A stretch of DNA of 64,000 bases from Dendrobium chrysotoxum (taxonomy: Eukaryota; Streptophyta; Magnoliopsida; Asparagales; Orchidaceae), in the NCBI GenBank assembly GCA_019925795.1, contig CM034304.1, positions 3,411,471 to 3,475,470 on the forward strand. Direction: 5' to 3'. The notes below the pieces were generated by a model. It made no database searches. It was not told the origin of the DNA and saw only the letters and a list, made by a program, of their open reading frames with translations. A program made the position numbers and the translations under genes. Positions 44,797-56,500 of this stretch are shown here, in pieces; within the stretch, counting starts at the first letter, position 1, and each line of letters opens with the position of its first letter.

Positions 44797-45699
44797 TTAT
44801 TTGATATTTTCGAAAGCATTTTGACATTTCTCATCCCAAATGAATTTGGCGCCCTTTTTAGCTAGGACAAAAAATGGTTGACATCTTCCAGAAAGATTAG
44901 AAATGAATCTTCTTATATACGCCAGCCTGCCCTGGAGAGATCTCAGTTGAGTGAGACTCTTAGGAGGCGGCATATTTAAGATTACTTCAATTTTAGCAGG
45001 ATCAATTTCGATTCCACGGTGCCTAACTACGAAACCTAAGAATTTCCCTGACGTGACGTCGAAAGCACACTTCAAGGGATTCATTTTAAGGTCGTAGCTG
45101 CGCAATCGCTCGAAGACAGTTCTTAAATCATAAAGATGAGCCTCTTTCACTCTGCTCTTGACAACTAAATTGTCGATGTAACATTCGACTTGATTATGTA
45201 TTAAGTCATCAAAGATATGAGCCATGGCCCGCTGGTAGGTTGCACCAGCATTTTTGAGGCCAAAAGGCATCACTTTATAACAAAAGATCCCTATAGGACT
45301 TCTGAATGCAGTGTTTCTCTCATCTTCTGGGGCCATCTTGATTTGATTATAACCAGACGAGCCATCCATAAATGAGAAAACAATATGCAAGGAGGCAATG
45401 TCCACCATGAGTTCTAGGATTGGCAAAGGAAATTCATCCTTAGGACATGCCTTGTTCAGGTCTCTATAGTCAACACAGACTCGGATTTGACCATTTTTCT
45501 TTTGAACTGGCACGACGATGGCTACCCAAGAAGGATATTGTTCTTCTCGGATAAATCCAGCCTCTGCCAACTTCTTGACTTCAGAAACGACTTGTTGTTC
45601 AATCTCCAGACGCATGCGTCGTGGAGCTTGCTTGACAGGAATGACATCATGCCGGATTCCAAGTTTATGGACTGCTACGTCAGCAGACAACCCCGGCAT
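44797..45699 (-). pseudogene. pol: Gypsy reverse transcriptase
   Basis: 300 open codons. Motifs: VPVQKKNGQIRVCVDYRDLN (64-82), FSFMDGSSGYNQI (108-120, catalytic D112), FGLKNAGATYQRAM (146-159), and YIDN (174-177) where active enzymes have YxDD. The second aspartate is therefore lost (D to N, one G-to-A change), which should abolish polymerisation. A TGG-to-TAG stop just before MPGL separates it from the upstream linker. Confidence 0.95.
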
Positions 45700-45711
45700 T
45701 TCATCGTATGT

Positions 45712-46659
45712 CTAGGCGAAGCAATCTTTAAACTCGGATAGAAGTTGAATTAGATCCTTAGACTCATCCTCACTCAACAAAGATCTTATGAAAGTGGGGT
45801 GAGGGTCATCCTCTGTTCCAAGGTTGATTTCTTTAAGTTCATCAACTGTTGATTTAATTTCTTCTTCGAATTCAGGGGGTGCATCCCGAACCTGAAGTTC
45901 ATCAGAATTATCAAAAGTCTCCAAACAAAGTCCATCGAATGAATCAATGACTTCAGTAGGGACATTTTTAAATTCAGGATGATTAGTTATCATTAAACAA
46001 AATTCGTCATCGTCAAATGATCTAACGGTACTAAAGCCGATACCACTGGTCCAATGTTTATTAAATTTTGAATTCCAAAGACTTTCGTGGTATCTAGCCT
46101 GACCCTTAGTCCATTGACTCGGAGCAAAACCTTTAGAGATAAGAGATTTAACACCAGTAGGAAAGTAGCCAAAAGGTAATTCCATTAATTCATTGAAATT
46201 TGCCTCTTCAAGGATTACATCATCTTCATTCCTTGAGGAGGAAGAGCCAGGGAAGAACTTCTTGAATTTTCTTACTTGTCCATTTAAGTTCGGAGCATCC
46301 TTAATTAGTAACTTTGAGACCCTGTCAGCAGATAGTGGGGTTAAGGTTAAGGATTCAACCGTTCTATTAAGCTTTTCATATAAACTCAATTCAGGCTCGT
46401 CACTTTGAATATTTAATTTTGTATCCTCCTGGTCGCTATCTGATTCTAAAGTGAGATCAAACTTCAGAGGAGGATTGATTTTTGTATAGTCAAAAGCAAA
46501 TCTAGCACCCCTTTTTCTTGAGTCTTCATCATAACTTGTTTCAAGTTCGACATAGATTGGGGAATTTCTTTTTTCAATTGAAGGGCGACCTCGACCGTGT
46601 ATTCTTTGGGCCATCCTACCACCTCTTTGAGGTATAATATTTGGAGGCCTGAAGATCAC
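45712..46659 (-). pseudogene. pol: Gypsy protease-RT linker
   Basis: 315 open codons between protease and RT, ending LLSEFKDCFA just before a stop that replaces the conserved tryptophan. Long acidic, S/E-rich linkers in this position are usual in Tat elements; no enzymatic domain recognised. Confidence 0.8.
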
Positions 46660-47314
46660 ACGCTCGAAGTCGTCTTCACTACTTGAGTTTTGTCTTTTTT
46701 GATTTTTGAGTTTTTCTTTCTTAATCTTTGAATTGCTTTTGAACTTTGACTTTCTGCCTTTTCCTCCTTGACGTTGATCTCTACCTTAGAACAAGTAGTG
46801 GACCCTTTAGGTACGTAGTACGTCGCATCCTCATAGATCCCGATCTCGTGAATAGAGAATGGTTGCAGATCACCCTTAATTTCAAACTCAATGCCATCTC
46901 GTTGGTACTTGATGCATTGATGTAGAGTAGAAGGAACCATCCTATACTCATGGATCCAGGGCCTTACTAGGAGCGCGTTGAAGGACGTTGCCGAATCAAT
47001 TATATGAAATTTTACTTCAGTTTCAATTCTCCTATCTCTAGAAGAAGGGTAACTGAACCTAAAGCCTTCTCGCCCTTTTCATTGAACCCAGGAAGCACTA
47101 ACTTGTCAATTGAGAGCTTGCTAGTATCAATTCTAAGGTATACGAGAGTCTTTATATTCATCACGTTGACCGATGCACCCGGGTCAACTAGAACTCTTGA
47201 TAACTTAAACTTACCCACATTTACTGTGATGTAAAGTGGACGATTGTGGTCGGCAGTTCCAAGGAGTAAATCTTCGTTAGAGAAGGTAACCCCAGGGATT
47301 TCCTTAAAGTACAA
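46656..47314 (-). pseudogene. pol: Gypsy aspartic protease region
   Basis: 47314-47012 holds the protease core VLVDPGASVNVM (D44-P-G-A), a variant active site seen in Tat-type elements, and LLEIGELKLK. 46940-46656 continues with GTC-like sequence VPSTLHQCIKYQRDGIEF, usual after the protease in this lineage. A frameshift lies between the two near 47000. Confidence 0.85.
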
Positions 47315-48036
47315 AGCTTCTTCCTCGGAAGTTGAGGCTAATTAAGCTAAGCAAATCTCTGGGTCAAGAAGTGCTTTAATTAGAGTCTCCCTCATCTCTT
47401 TTGAAAGGACAAGGGCATCATAAATGCTCAGTTTTGGTGGGCAACTTTCTAAGGTGAGCTAAGATATTGTAATCAACACTTGGAACATTAACGTTGGGAC
47501 CTGATGGATTTGAAAGAATTGGAGTTGATTGTTAAGCAGGGATTTGAATTGAATCATCAGAAATAACTTATTTTCCTTTATCCCGAGGAGGTAGCCTAGG
47601 GGGTAAGACCTTGCCACCACATAGTTATACTTGCACGACTTCATCGGAAGAATAAACTACAGGGGAGTCTACGCTCTCCTTGGGCGATTGATTATCGTTA
47701 TCTGAGCGAGAGTCCGAATCTGAAAAGTCTATCACGACAGGACTCCCTTGAAAGTTAATTTCAGGGGTTTCACTATCTGATAAGACATCAGATTCATTCT
47801 CTCTTGAAGAGTCTAATCTGAAGAGCTGAGTGTTTAAATTTCTTGATTGATCTCAGCTTGTTCTTGATTGTTTTCAATAGAAGAATCATTTATATTTCAT
47901 TCTCAACATTAATCATCAAATTTTGAGCAGAAGGATCAGACTTTTTATTCAATTTTTGACCCTTTGCCTTTGATGGGGCAAAGTAAAATTCAGATAATTT
48001 CAGTGGTGACAGAGGTTTTGAGCCACCATCAACCAC
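47315..48036 (-). pseudogene. Decayed gag-protease junction, gypsy
   Basis: Homologous position of the gag/protease junction, but stops occur in all frames; the open piece at 47644-47459 shows no domain. S/E-rich coding-like sequence near 47700-47830. Confidence 0.5.
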
Positions 48037-49487
48037 TTATACAGATCTCTCATCAACAAATTTCCTCTCTATAGAAGGTTCGCTCTTTTCATTTTTATTT
48101 AATACAGTAGTTCCTAAGACTACTGGAGAGGAAACTGTCACAACGTCCTCCTGCGACGCCTCGAGGTCAACCTCCCAGATTGGGTCTAGGGCTCTCATCG
48201 GTAACTGTTGAGAAAGACGAAAAGATTTATTAATCGACTTTTTAAATGCTCGGGATAGTGTTATATCCCAATCATCTTCAATAGACAGAGAAAAGTTAGA
48301 ATTCATACCTGAGATAGATTTGACAGACCCCTGATCCGGATCGACCAGGTACTCCTTTGGAATTATAATATTACCTTGACGGAAGTTCTTTTCTAGCCAA
48401 TCTTTGAAGACGATGCAGTCTTCGATTGTGTGGCCTAACATGCGATGGTAGGGGCAAAAAGTTGGATCATCCTTCTTATTTGCCTCTTCCGGCTTCTTGG
48501 CCTCCGGCAATCAAAAATCTGGCTTCTTCTGAAGACTTTTAAAGATCTTTCTCACCCACTCCCTTTTAAATGGATATGTATGACCCAATCTCTCTTTAAA
48601 AGAAATCTGGTGAGAATCTCTTGTAGGTTGGGAAGTTACCTGAAAAGGTGGAGATTTTTGAGTTTATTGTGTTGGAGAATTACTGGACTGAACATTCATT
48701 GGTTTCTTCCCCTTATCAACAGCTGAAACCATTGCTGTTCTCTTTTCAAAGGACTTCAATGGTTTGCTAGTTTTCTTTTCCTCAGTAGAATCCTTCAGTA
48801 ATGGCATTTTGGAAGCCTCTTCCTGTAGATTACTAGCCTTATTCAAAAGTTTTTCAAAGGTTTTGATAGTGAAACCCTTTAGGAGAAAAGTAATAGGCCC
48901 GTGGATATTCTTTAAAAGAATCTCCACTGCATGTTGCTCTTACAACTGAGGTTCACACTTCATCGAGAGATTTCGCCATCTCAAGATGTACTCAACCAAA
49001 GACTCTCCCGGTTTTTGTTTTTTAATGACGAGATCACCAACGGTTACACGCTGCTGAGCTCCTGAGAATCTCTTTAAGAATAGACTCTCGAGCTCTGTGA
49101 ATGTTTTCACTGAACCATTAGTAGATCTACGTACCACTCAAAAGCAATACCGGATAGACTACTCATAAACTGGCGAAAGAGTAGAGCATCTGACCCTCCT
49201 GTGTTGCAACAGCTCGCTCGGAAGTGGGCCAGGTGCTGTCTTGGGTTTTCTAACCCACTAAAAACTTTGAATGAAGGTGGCACAAAGCCTTTAGGATAAG
49301 AAACTAAATCATATTCTTCAGGGTAGGGTCTACCCTTTGGAATAGATGCAGTCCCTTGAGAATGGGCTAAGGCCTCCCTTACTTGGGTTTCGATCATCTG
49401 GCAGATATCTTTATCGGCTGGAGAGGTTGGGGAAGCGACCTCTGGAGTTCTAGGACTTGATTCTGTTTTCCTGCTGTGCTCACCCAC
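48037..49487 (-). pseudogene. gag: Gypsy gag
   Basis: Retrotransposon gag domain in pieces: 49487-49107 with PYPEEYDLVSYPKGFVPPSF and LSGIAFEWYVDL; 49137-48940 with FLKRFSGAQQRVTVGDL and LVEYILRWRNLS; 48927-48664; and 48510-48037 with the zinc-finger-like C19-x2-H22-x4-H27-x4-C32 (CPYHRMLGHTIEDC). Frames change near 49120 and 48930, with a stop near 48664. Patterns match Tat-type gag. Confidence 0.9.
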
Positions 49488-51296
49488 TATGTGTGTTGTA
49501 GGTTACAACTGCTCGGATTGAGATTGCTGTGCTTTGATCATCTGATTCTGTATTTATTCCATTCTGAGCATCATCTGTTCAATTTTATTCTCCAAACTCT
49601 TGATGTATTCATCTTTCTCATTCAGTTTAATTGATCCATCAGAGTCTGAATCTACTGCTGTAGAGCTTTTTCCTTACCAGATCGATGTCTTGAAGGCTCA
49701 GCATCTTTATTTGATGCTCTGGTCTCAACCGTACAAATGTTCCCAGCTGAATCTTCTTCCATCAGATCATCTGCTTCTGGATTAAAGGCTTCAATTCCTT
49801 GTTTTTAAGTATGTCCCTTATTTCCTGTACCACCTCATCAACCGGTCTACCCTCAATTGATTCGAGGTCGATTGGTAGGTACCCCTTATAATTAATCATC
49901 TCTTCAAATTCCTCATCTCCTAGTTTGGTGAGGACTTCTTGAATCACAGGTCATCAGCGGTAGGTTCTGCTACCAACTGATCTAACATTTCTTCATCATC
50001 TTCAAGCTCTATCCCCTCCCTCCGACTGTCCCGGGGTCGGTAGTCGCGAGGGTGACATCCTTAACAGGGTGAGGGATATCTAACCTAATGGGTGACGAGA
50101 GAGTTTGACTTGTAGGAACTCCAACATCAATCTGAGGAGAATCCTCACATCCCTGAATAATGAGTCGGGGGACTTTAACAGGTGCCTGAACTAGTGACTG
50201 GACTGGTGACTGAACTGAAGTATCTCTAATCTGAATCCCAACAGTTTTGCTTATCTTCATCGGTACATATGGTTCATCCAAAGGTATGGGCCTCTTGCCC
50301 TTAACATCAGCTAACTGTAGGTCTTTGACGATCTCTTTTGATTTGGCTATCACAGGGGCCAACTTTTAGAGTCCTGAAGGGGGAACTGGAGGTCTACCAC
50401 TGAGAGGGTGACTCCTACCAGACCCAGTTAAAACTATCTCCTCAGTTTTGGTAGTTGGGAGACGAGGTACCCAGTGATATACATCCACTAATACTGAAGC
50501 AACTGGTTGTTTAACTAACTTTTTATTTCTCCTCACTGGCTGAGGAGTCAGGTTTCTGGCTTCAGACTTTTCCTCTTTTAAAACTTCTTCTCAAGCTTAT
50601 GTGAGATCACCCCCTTCAGGTGTCTCACATATTGTTCTTTGGTCTGACCTGTCTCAGCAGCACAGGTGTGAATGATGTTCCTCAACATCCTGGTTCTGTA
50701 AAGTATTCTTCTCCTTAGTGGTTCTCTTAACAGTATAGTCGACTGGGCTAGGTGGAGAGCTAGCAATCCGCGTGACTCTCTCCTCCCCTGCAGCAACTGG
50801 GAGGGGGTGAAAACGACTCCCTTTCAGGAGTGGAGAAGAGGCAGGGATAGGCAGCTCCTCAACAGCCTTAGGCTCAACGAAACTCAGGGCTTTCTGTTCA
50901 GCTATCTTCCTTGACTTGGTGATTTTCTTCCTTATCCTTCTCAGGTAGTTATTCCTAGCACTCTTAGTGCCAAACAGTGCCCCAGAACTAGAGGACCCTT
51001 TCTCAACAGTAGATTTCACTTCAATTTTCTTATCCTCACTTTGGACTGAGGGTACAGAAGGTGTAAGGGTAGCACCTGCTGCCAGTTCCAACACTGGGGG
51101 AAGGTCACTCGTAGCTCCCACAGCTAGTTTAACTACTGGACCATTCTAGCCCTCAGCAGCAAGATTAATGATTGTTCCACCATTCACAGATAGTTTCAAA
51201 GTCTTGAAACCCATTCCAAATTGAATTGCACTGCTATGGATTAACTCTTCGACTTGAAGATCTTGGTCAATCGAGAACAGAAGTTTTTTCAGCCAT
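49488..51296 (-). pseudogene. ORF1-like region upstream of gypsy gag
   Basis: Starts ATG GCT GAA at 51296, with a frameshift within ten codons at a run of six A. Coding-like pieces follow: 51121-50654 (S/P/K-rich), 50362-50009, 49947-49762 (acidic), then a heptad-rich piece near 49620-49530 leading into gag. Ogre elements carry an extra ORF of unknown function before gag; this may be its relative or a long gag N-terminus. No domain recognised. Confidence 0.55.
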
Positions 51297-52487
51297 TACA
51301 GAAGATTTGATTGTCTGAAATTTGAAAGAGAATATTGAATCAAACTTTTGAATTTGAATTTTGACAAGAAATTTCTATATTTTATCACATAAATCAAATT
51401 ATAGGAATTATAATCCGATATGTAATAATAAAGTATAGATATCAATTTTGCCTTGAAGAAAATTTGAATTTTTATTGTACATGTTCAACTACAAGAGAAT
51501 GTTGTAGAGAACGTATAACAACAATGGTCTGGATTTGATTTGAAAGGATTTGACGGGGGCTTCAAAATTTTGAAGATTGAAAGATTTTCCTTGAATATTT
51601 GAAACCAATAAGTTGAGTTTGATTTCAACTTAATAGTTAACAAATATCAAAGAAATCAAAGAGTTTTGACTCGACTCTCTTATCCTATTAGTTAGGCTAG
51701 GGATAAGATGTCAGAGGTTTGACATGATGGAAAGATTAGATGATTAAGTTTGAATCTGGAAATGATACATTTTATACTACAAGAGAATGTTGTAGTGGTA
51801 CATGTAATAATGAAAATTAAATTTGAATTGAAAGGGAATTTAAGTGACTCAAAAATCCAGCAGCATCTCCCCTTATTTTGAAACTCGAAGTGTTGAGTTG
51901 TGAGTTCAACATAACGGTTTACAAAAAAAATTTTAAATAGGGGGACGCTAAAAACTAACCTACTCTTTTATTCCGACTAGTGATTCGGGATTGAAATGTC
52001 GAAGGTTAGATTAACCAAAAGACTTTAACTTTGAATTAAAATTTGGAAGAGAGATCTATATCCTATCACACATATTGAATTATTACACCCTGTATGTAGT
52101 GGTAAGATATTAAGAATCAATTAAGATTTGAAGAAGATGAGATTTTGCTAGACAGATGAAACTATGATTTTGAAGTTAGAGAATTCATCTGTAAATTGTG
52201 AAACTTAGCATGCTATGGTTTATTTGCATGTGAGTTTGCAACATGCACAGAAAGACTTTGAAAAGCTCAACTTGACTCTTTCGCTCTACCAATGAACTTG
52301 GTGGCAAAATGTCAAAGTCAGACTTAGAGAGAGGGTTTCCTACACTTACCTCTCTTTTCACATGTCTTAATTGAGTTGACTACACTCACCCAAGAGAGAA
52401 ATGGGTAGAGGGATCAACAGAAGAACGGTAATCAAAACTACCAATGCAATAAAGTTCGTAGCGCTATTAAAGATGGAGAGAGAGATT
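51297..52487. other. Gypsy 5' leader with degenerate repeats
   Basis: Non-coding, between PBS and first ATG. It has about three diverged repeats roughly 300 bp apart (marks near 51661, 51955 and 52265: a TTTGACTC..CTCT-like word followed by a GATAAGATGTC or GGCAAAATGTC-like word). The stem CTACAAGAGAATGTTGTAG occurs twice, near 51490 and 51778. Confidence 0.55.
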
Positions 52488-52505
52488 TTCCCAGCGGAGG
52501 CACCA
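52488..52505 (-). other. Primer binding site, gypsy
   Basis: TGGTGCCTCCGCTGGGAA on the minus strand, seven bases from the LTR. It is closest to the tRNA-Arg site TGGCGACTCCGCTGGGGA used by Ogre/Tat elements (15 of 18, from memory). Confidence 0.75.
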
Positions 52506-52512
52506 ATTTTTT

Positions 52513-53015
52513 TATTTGATTGAAAAATATAATTTTGAAAAAGTGTTTAATTTTCTTTGGGAAATGCTTAATTTCTAGAATTTGAATATTTTGAAATCGA
52601 ACACTTATTATGAATGATATATCACATTGAAAGGTGAACATATCGTTCCCTAATAGGTTCAGATTACAAATCTTTAGATTTATCTGATTATCGTAATCAA
52701 ACTCAAGGAGAAACAACATATGATCTCAAAAGATCAAAATGATGTTAAATCCAATGTTTAACTACAATAATCTAATAAAGAGATCATTAATTTCATAATC
52801 AAGATCACGATAATAGTACGATATATCTTTCCAGGAAAGAGGATATTGTCTGTTATCGATCATTTGAAAATGACGATAATAATCGTCAACTCTTGAATTT
52901 CCCAAAGATAATTAATTGAAATTTTGAAAACTTGATTTTAAAAATCTGGTCTGGGTTTCTAAATCTCCTACGACGCAAGCCCTCGTAGTTAATTACATCA
53001 TAGGAAATCAAAAAT
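52513..53015 (-). repeat. Gypsy 5' LTR, partial
   Basis: Pairs with 20012-20515; cut by the N gap. The LTR end is TA instead of CA on the minus strand, a point change. Confidence 0.88.
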
Positions 53016-53515
53016 NNNNNNNNNNNNNNNNNNNNNNNNNNNNNNNNNNNNNNNNNNNNNNNNNNNNNNNNNNNNNNNNNNNNNNNNNNNNNNNNNNNNN
53101 NNNNNNNNNNNNNNNNNNNNNNNNNNNNNNNNNNNNNNNNNNNNNNNNNNNNNNNNNNNNNNNNNNNNNNNNNNNNNNNNNNNNNNNNNNNNNNNNNNNN
53201 NNNNNNNNNNNNNNNNNNNNNNNNNNNNNNNNNNNNNNNNNNNNNNNNNNNNNNNNNNNNNNNNNNNNNNNNNNNNNNNNNNNNNNNNNNNNNNNNNNNN
53301 NNNNNNNNNNNNNNNNNNNNNNNNNNNNNNNNNNNNNNNNNNNNNNNNNNNNNNNNNNNNNNNNNNNNNNNNNNNNNNNNNNNNNNNNNNNNNNNNNNNN
53401 NNNNNNNNNNNNNNNNNNNNNNNNNNNNNNNNNNNNNNNNNNNNNNNNNNNNNNNNNNNNNNNNNNNNNNNNNNNNNNNNNNNNNNNNNNNNNNNNNNNN
53501 NNNNNNNNNNNNNNN
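53016..53515. other. Assembly gap, 500 N
   Basis: Exactly 500 N between the gypsy LTR and the satellite; true distance and linkage unknown. Confidence 0.99.
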
Positions 53516-56500
53516 GGAGATCATATGATGGGGTATGAATATGCCCATCAAATAGGATCAAAACTATGAGATCATATGATGGGGTAGGAATATGCCTATC
53601 ATAGAGGAACAAAATAGGTAGACTATAAGATTGTGTAGGAATAAACCCATCAAAATGGATTGAAATGGGAAAATCATATGATGGGGTAGGAATATGCTCA
53701 TCATAGAGGATCAAAATTGGGAGATCTTATGATTTGGTAGGTATATGCCCATCACAGAGGATCAAAATTGGGAGATCGTATGATGGGGTTGGAATATGCC
53801 CATTACAAAGGATCATAACTAGAAGATCGTATGAAGGGGTAGGAATATGCCTATCACTGAGGATCAAAACTTGGAGATCTTATGATGGGGTAGGAATATA
53901 CCCATTATAGAGGATCAAAATTGGTACATCATATGATGGGGGAATTCGCCATTCATAGAGGATTAAAACTAGAAGATCATATGATAGGGTAGGAATATAC
54001 CCATCATAGAGGATCAAAACTAGGAGATCATATGACGGGGTAGGAATATGTGCATTATAGAGTTCCAAAACTAGGAGATCGTATAATGCTGTAGGAATAT
54101 GCCCATCATAGAGGATCAAAACTCGAAGATCGTATGATGGGGTAGGAATATACCCATCACATAGAATAAAAACTAGTAGATCTTATGATGGGGTAGGAAT
54201 ATGCCCGTCACAGAGGATCAAAAATGGGAGATCGTAAGATGGGTTAGGAAAATGCCCACCAATGAGGATCAAAACTTTTAGATTATATGGTGGAATAGGA
54301 ATATGCCCAACATATAGGACCAAAACTAGAAGATCGTATAAAGGGATAGGAACATGCCCATCTTTGAGGATCAAAACTAGGGGATCATATGATGGGGTAT
54401 GAGTATTCCCATCATTGAGGATCAAAATTGGAAAATTATATAATGGGGTAGGAATATGTCATTCACAGAGGATCTAGACCAGAAGATCATATGATGGGGG
54501 TAGGAGTATGCCTATCATAGAGGATCAAAATTAGGAGATCGTATGATGGAGTTGGAATATACCCATCATAGAGGGTCAAAACTAGGAAAATCATATGATG
54601 GGGTAAAAATATACCGATTACAAAGGATTAAAACTTGGAGATCTTATGATAGAGTAGGAATATGCGCATCAAAGAGGGTCAAAACTAGGAGATCATGTAA
54701 TGTGGTAGGAATATGCCCATCATAGAGGATCGAAACTAGGAGATCATATGATAGGGTAGGAATATGCCCATCATAAATGATCAAAATTGAGAGATGATAT
54801 AATGGGGTAGGAATATGCCCACCAAAGAGGAACAGAAGGGAGAGATCATATGATGGGGTGGGAATATACCCATCACAAAGTTTCCAAACTGGCAGGTCAT
54901 ATGATGTGGTTGGAATATGCTAATCACAGAGGATCAACCTGGGAGATCGTACAATGGTGTTGGAATATGCCCATCATAGAGGATCAAAATTGAGAGATTG
55001 TATGATGGGGTAGGAATATAGCCATCACATAGGATCAAAACTTGGAGATGTTATGATGGGATAAGAATATGCCCAACATAGAGGATCAAAACATTGAAAT
55101 CATATGATGGGGTAGGAATATGCCCATCCTAAAGGATTAAAACTTGGAGATCGTATGATGGGGTAGGGTTATACTCATCATAGAGGATAGAATCTAGTAG
55201 ATCGTATCATGGGGTAGGAATATGCCAATCACATGGGATTAAAACTGGGAGATCATAAGAATGGGTAGGAATACGCCCATTATAAAGGATTGAAACTAGA
55301 AGATCGTGTGAAGGGGTAGGAATATACCCATCACTTAGAATCGAAACTTGGAGTTTGTATTATGGGGTAGGAATATACCCATCAAAGAGGATCAAAATTG
55401 GGAGATCATATGATGGGGTAGGAATATGACCATCATAGAGGAACAAAAATGAGATCATATAATAAGGTAGGAATATGCCCTTCATAGAGGATCAAAACTA
55501 GGAGATCATATGATGGGGTAGTAATATGCCCATCATAAAGGATCAATATTAGGAAATCGTAAAATGGGGTGGGAATATGCCCATAAAAGGGTTTCAAAAC
55601 AAGGAGATCATATGATGGGGTATGAATATTCCGATCATAGAGGATCGAAACTAGGAGATCGTATGATGGGGTCGAAAAGTACCCATCACATATGATTAAA
55701 ATTGGGAGATCTTATAATGGGGTATGAATATCCCATCACAGAGGATCAAAAATAGTAGATCATAAGATGGGGTAGAAAAATGGCTATCACTAAGGATTGA
55801 AACTAGCAGATCATAGGATGGGGTAGGAATAAGCCACTCATGGAGAATCAAAATTGGAAGAATGTATGAACAGATAAGAATATGCCCATCACTAAGGATC
55901 AAAACTAGGAGATCTTATGATGGGGTAGGAATATATCCATCATAGAGGATCAAAACTAGGAGATCATATAATGGGGTAGGAATATGCCCATCATAGATCA
56001 TCAAGACTGCAAGATTATATGATGGGGTAGAAATATGCCCATCAGAGATGATCAAAATTGGCAGATCATATGATGGGGTAAGAATACACCCATCACAAAG
56101 GATTGAAACTGCAAAATCATATGATGGGGTAGGAATATGTCCATCTCAAAGGATCAAAACTGGGAGATCTTATGATGGGGTTAGAATATGCTAATCAAAG
56201 AGGATCAAAACTAGGTGATCGTGTGATGGAGTAGGAATATTCCCATCGTAGAGGATCAAAATTGGGAGATCGTATGTTGGGTTAGGAATATACCCATCAT
56301 AAAGGATCAAAACTGGGAGATCGTATAATGGGTTGGAATATGCCCATAAAAAAGGATCCAAATTGGGAGATCGTTTGATGGGGTAGGAATATGCCAATCA
56401 TAAAGGATCTAGACTGGCAGATCATAATGGGGTAGGAATATGATAAGATAGTAATATGCTAATCACAGAGGATCAAAACTGGGAGATCATATGATGGGGT

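Larger units (their letters stand above)
20012..53015 (-). mobile_element. Tat/Ogre-like Ty3/gypsy retrotransposon, interrupted by copia copy C
   Basis: The outer ends share at least 504 bp (20012-20515 and 52513-53015), taken as LTRs; the right one runs into a gap. On the minus strand: PBS, a 1.2 kb leader, ORF1-like region, gag, protease, linker, RT, RNase H, archaeal-like RNase H, integrase, then about 10.7 kb of 3' sequence including the 3' LTR. Without the 11.8 kb copia insert it would be over 21 kb, in the range of Ogre elements. The second RNase H and the protease-RT linker are lineage marks. All genes are broken. The inner border of the left LTR was not found with certainty. Confidence 0.88.
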
